A stretch of 14,372 nt of DNA, taken from positions 1 through 14,372 of the forward strand of contig JAQVLF010000017.1 of assembly GCA_028704295.1 (NCBI GenBank), read 5' to 3'. The notes under the pieces are model-generated. The model was not told where the DNA came from and did not search any database. It saw only the letters and a program-made list of their open reading frames with translations. Below, piece by piece: positions 13,222 to 14,372 of this stretch (position 1 is the first letter of the stretch; every line of letters starts with the position of its first letter). Made by a program: the position numbers and the translations under genes. Source of the stretch: Minisyncoccota bacterium. GTDB lineage: Bacteria; Patescibacteriota; Minisyncoccia; Minisyncoccales; Minisyncoccaceae.

Positions 13222-14133
13222 ATGGTAATATTAATTTACGGAAAAGATACATATAGATCAAAGGAAAGATTAAATGAACTTAAGGAAGAATATAAGCTCA
13301 AAAATGAAAGCGGAATTAATGAGAGGTTTTTAGATGGCAAGAATTTAACTTTTGAAGATTTAAAAAACGAGGTTCTAGGACTTTCGTTTTTTAATGAAAA
13401 AAAACTAATTATAATTGAAAATGCTTTTTCAAATAAATCTTTGAAAGAAGATATTAAAGAAAAAGGAAAAGGATTTTTAGATTCTGAAAACATAATCTTA
13501 TTTTATGAAAAAGACAAATTGTTAAAGTCTGATATTTTGTATTCTTTTATTAGGAAAAAAGCCTTAATTGAAGAATTTGATTTTTTAGGCGAAGCAGATT
13601 TAAAAAAATGGATTAAGGAAGAAGTTTTAAAACTTAATGGAAAGATCGCTGATAAGGCAGTTCATCTACTTTTTGAATATATTGGAAATGATTTATGGAG
13701 GCAGAAGAATGAAATTCATAAATTAGTTTCATATAAAAATAAGGAAGAGATAAACGAAGACGATGTTAATTTGCTTGTCAATGTTCAGGCTGAAACAAAT
13801 ATTTTTAATACAGTTGATGCAATAGCTGAAAAGAATAAAGAGAGGGCAATAAAATTAATTAAAAATCATTTAGACAAAGGAGAATCAGTTTTTGGAATTT
13901 TAGCAATGATTGCAAATCAATTTAAAAATATGATGATTGTGAAAACAGCGGGAAACTACAAAGAAACTTCACTTCATCCATTTGTTGCAAGAAAGTCTTT
14001 TTACCAGTCAGAGAAATTTTCGCTTGATGATTTAAAAAGAATTTATGGAAAGATTTTACAAATTGATTCAGGGATTAAGACAGGAAAAGTTGATGAAGGT
14101 ATCGCAATTGAAACTTTGATATTAGAGATATGA
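13222..14133 (+). CDS. holA: DNA polymerase III delta subunit (HolA)
   Basis: The protein is 303 residues, within the family's usual 300-340. The start MVILIYGKDTYRSKERL matches the delta-subunit opening with its G-x-D/E-x-Y loop. Residues 55-70 (FFNEKKLIIIENAF) and the middle segment VQAETNIFNTVDAI (188-201) are typical, the latter marking the junction with the collar domain. The delta subunit belongs to the clamp loader and opens the beta ring. It lacks a working Walker A, as expected for delta. It follows mutM without a gap. Confidence 0.88.
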   Translation: MVILIYGKDTYRSKERLNELKEEYKLKNESGINERFLDGKNLTFEDLKNEVLGLSFFNEKKLIIIENAFSNKSLKEDIKEKGKGFLDSENIILFYEKDKLLKSDILYSFIRKKALIEEFDFLGEADLKKWIKEEVLKLNGKIADKAVHLLFEYIGNDLWRQKNEIHKLVSYKNKEEINEDDVNLLVNVQAETNIFNTVDAIAEKNKERAIKLIKNHLDKGESVFGILAMIANQFKNMMIVKTAGNYKETSLHPFVARKSFYQSEKFSLDDLKRIYGKILQIDSGIKTGKVDEGIAIETLILEI

Positions 14134-14136
14134 AAT

Positions 14137-14157
14137 GGGCTTAAAATGAAAAAGCCC
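14137..14157 (+). terminator. Weak hairpin after holA
   Basis: GGGCTT (14137-14142) pairs with AAGCCC (14152-14157) 4 bp after the holA stop. No T-tract follows on the plus strand, so termination here is uncertain. Confidence 0.3.
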
Positions 14158-14240
14158 CCGTTAAGGACGGAACCTTAAAAGAATCTTTTTCGTGGTAAAT
14201 TTATGCTTTTATTATATATTGAAATATTAAAAATTGTCAA
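14150..14240 (-). ncRNA. Possible short minus-strand transcript, copy 2
   Basis: On the minus strand TTGACA (14240-14235), an 18-bp spacer and TATAAT (14216-14211) form a strong promoter, followed by AAAAGCATA as in copy 1. The transcript would run about 55 nt, through a CCGT/ACGG hairpin, to CTTTTTC at about 14150. It has no open frame of note. Confidence 0.4.
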
Positions 14241-14255
14241 GTAAAAGACTTATCC

Positions 14256-14311
14256 AATACAAAACCGGCATGAAATGAGAAACGCTTTCTAATACAAAAT
14301 GAGCATGAAAT
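14256..14311 (+). repeat. Two 21-bp direct repeats, period 35 bp
   Basis: The sequences at 14256-14276 and 14291-14311 both read AATACAAAA-NNN-GCATGAAAT and match at 18 of 21 bases. Only two copies are in the window, which ends about 60 bp later. The second copy also forms a hairpin with 14315-14324. Confidence 0.55.
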
Positions 14312-14324
14312 TAATCATACTCAT
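14299..14324. repeat. Hairpin downstream of holA
   Basis: ATGAGCATGA (14299-14308) pairs with TCATACTCAT (14315-14324) at 9 of 10 positions around AATTAA. A 7-bp pair, ACGCTTT (14282-14288) and AAAGCGT (14331-14337), encloses it, so a larger stem is possible. Confidence 0.4.
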
Positions 14325-14372
14325 CTTGCAAAAGCGTGTAAACCGAAGCATCATTGTTGTATGAATATAGTA

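Noticed and set aside
14256..14311. CRISPR array
   Set aside because: Only two imperfect 21-bp copies with a 14-bp gap and no cas genes in the window.

Overview
The window looks like chromosome from a small-genome bacterium of the Candidate Phyla Radiation (Patescibacteria, most likely Parcubacteria-like). This is inferred from several things. The DNA is AT-rich and tightly packed. Shine-Dalgarno sequences are nearly absent. A type IV pilus ATPase lies in the same neighbourhood as ruvB and yebC-ruvC. A lamin-tail surface protein carries the INEIAWMGT signature, and a pilin-LamG gene of a kind I associate with these genomes is present. TGA is used as stop (for example in holA, the AAA ATPase and the small membrane protein), so the code is the standard bacterial one. 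No rRNA or tRNA gene was found.

Layout. (1) 1-936: the ruvC start and yebC on the minus strand, divergent from pcm. (2) 937-3490, plus strand: pcm; an HTH-Fic protein behind a symmetric four-half-site operator; two small coupled genes sharing a helical-hairpin repeat. (3) 3515-4436: a prepilin-LamG gene broken by about eight single-base indels. (4) 4419-8419, minus strand, transcribed right to left: a DHH-like (probably inactive) protein, the pilB/gspE ATPase, ruvB and a lamin-tail surface protein. A candidate structured RNA with its own promoter and terminator lies on the opposite strand between pilB and ruvB (about 6068-6245). (5) 8530-11806, plus strand: a DUF4143-type ATPase, then tsaE, a small membrane protein, a stand-alone 5'-3' exonuclease and a NYN-domain gene with two cancelling frameshifts. 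(6) 11807-12348: gene-poor DNA with hairpins, repeats and a possible short minus-strand transcript. (7) 12349-14133: mutM (fpg) and holA, end to end, followed by repeats and a second possible minus-strand transcript.

Functional themes. DNA repair and replication: RuvB/RuvC branch migration and resolution, MutM base excision, the PolA-type exonuclease, and the HolA clamp-loader subunit. Translation quality: TsaE for the tRNA t6A modification, and YebC. Surface and pilus functions: PilB, the broken pilin-LamG gene, and the lamin-tail protein. The most unusual material is non-coding: the 6068-6245 RNA candidate, the Fic operator, and a set of promoters whose predicted start sites fall on or next to the start codon, suggesting leaderless mRNAs. 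All gene assignments rest on motifs read by eye; no database search was run.
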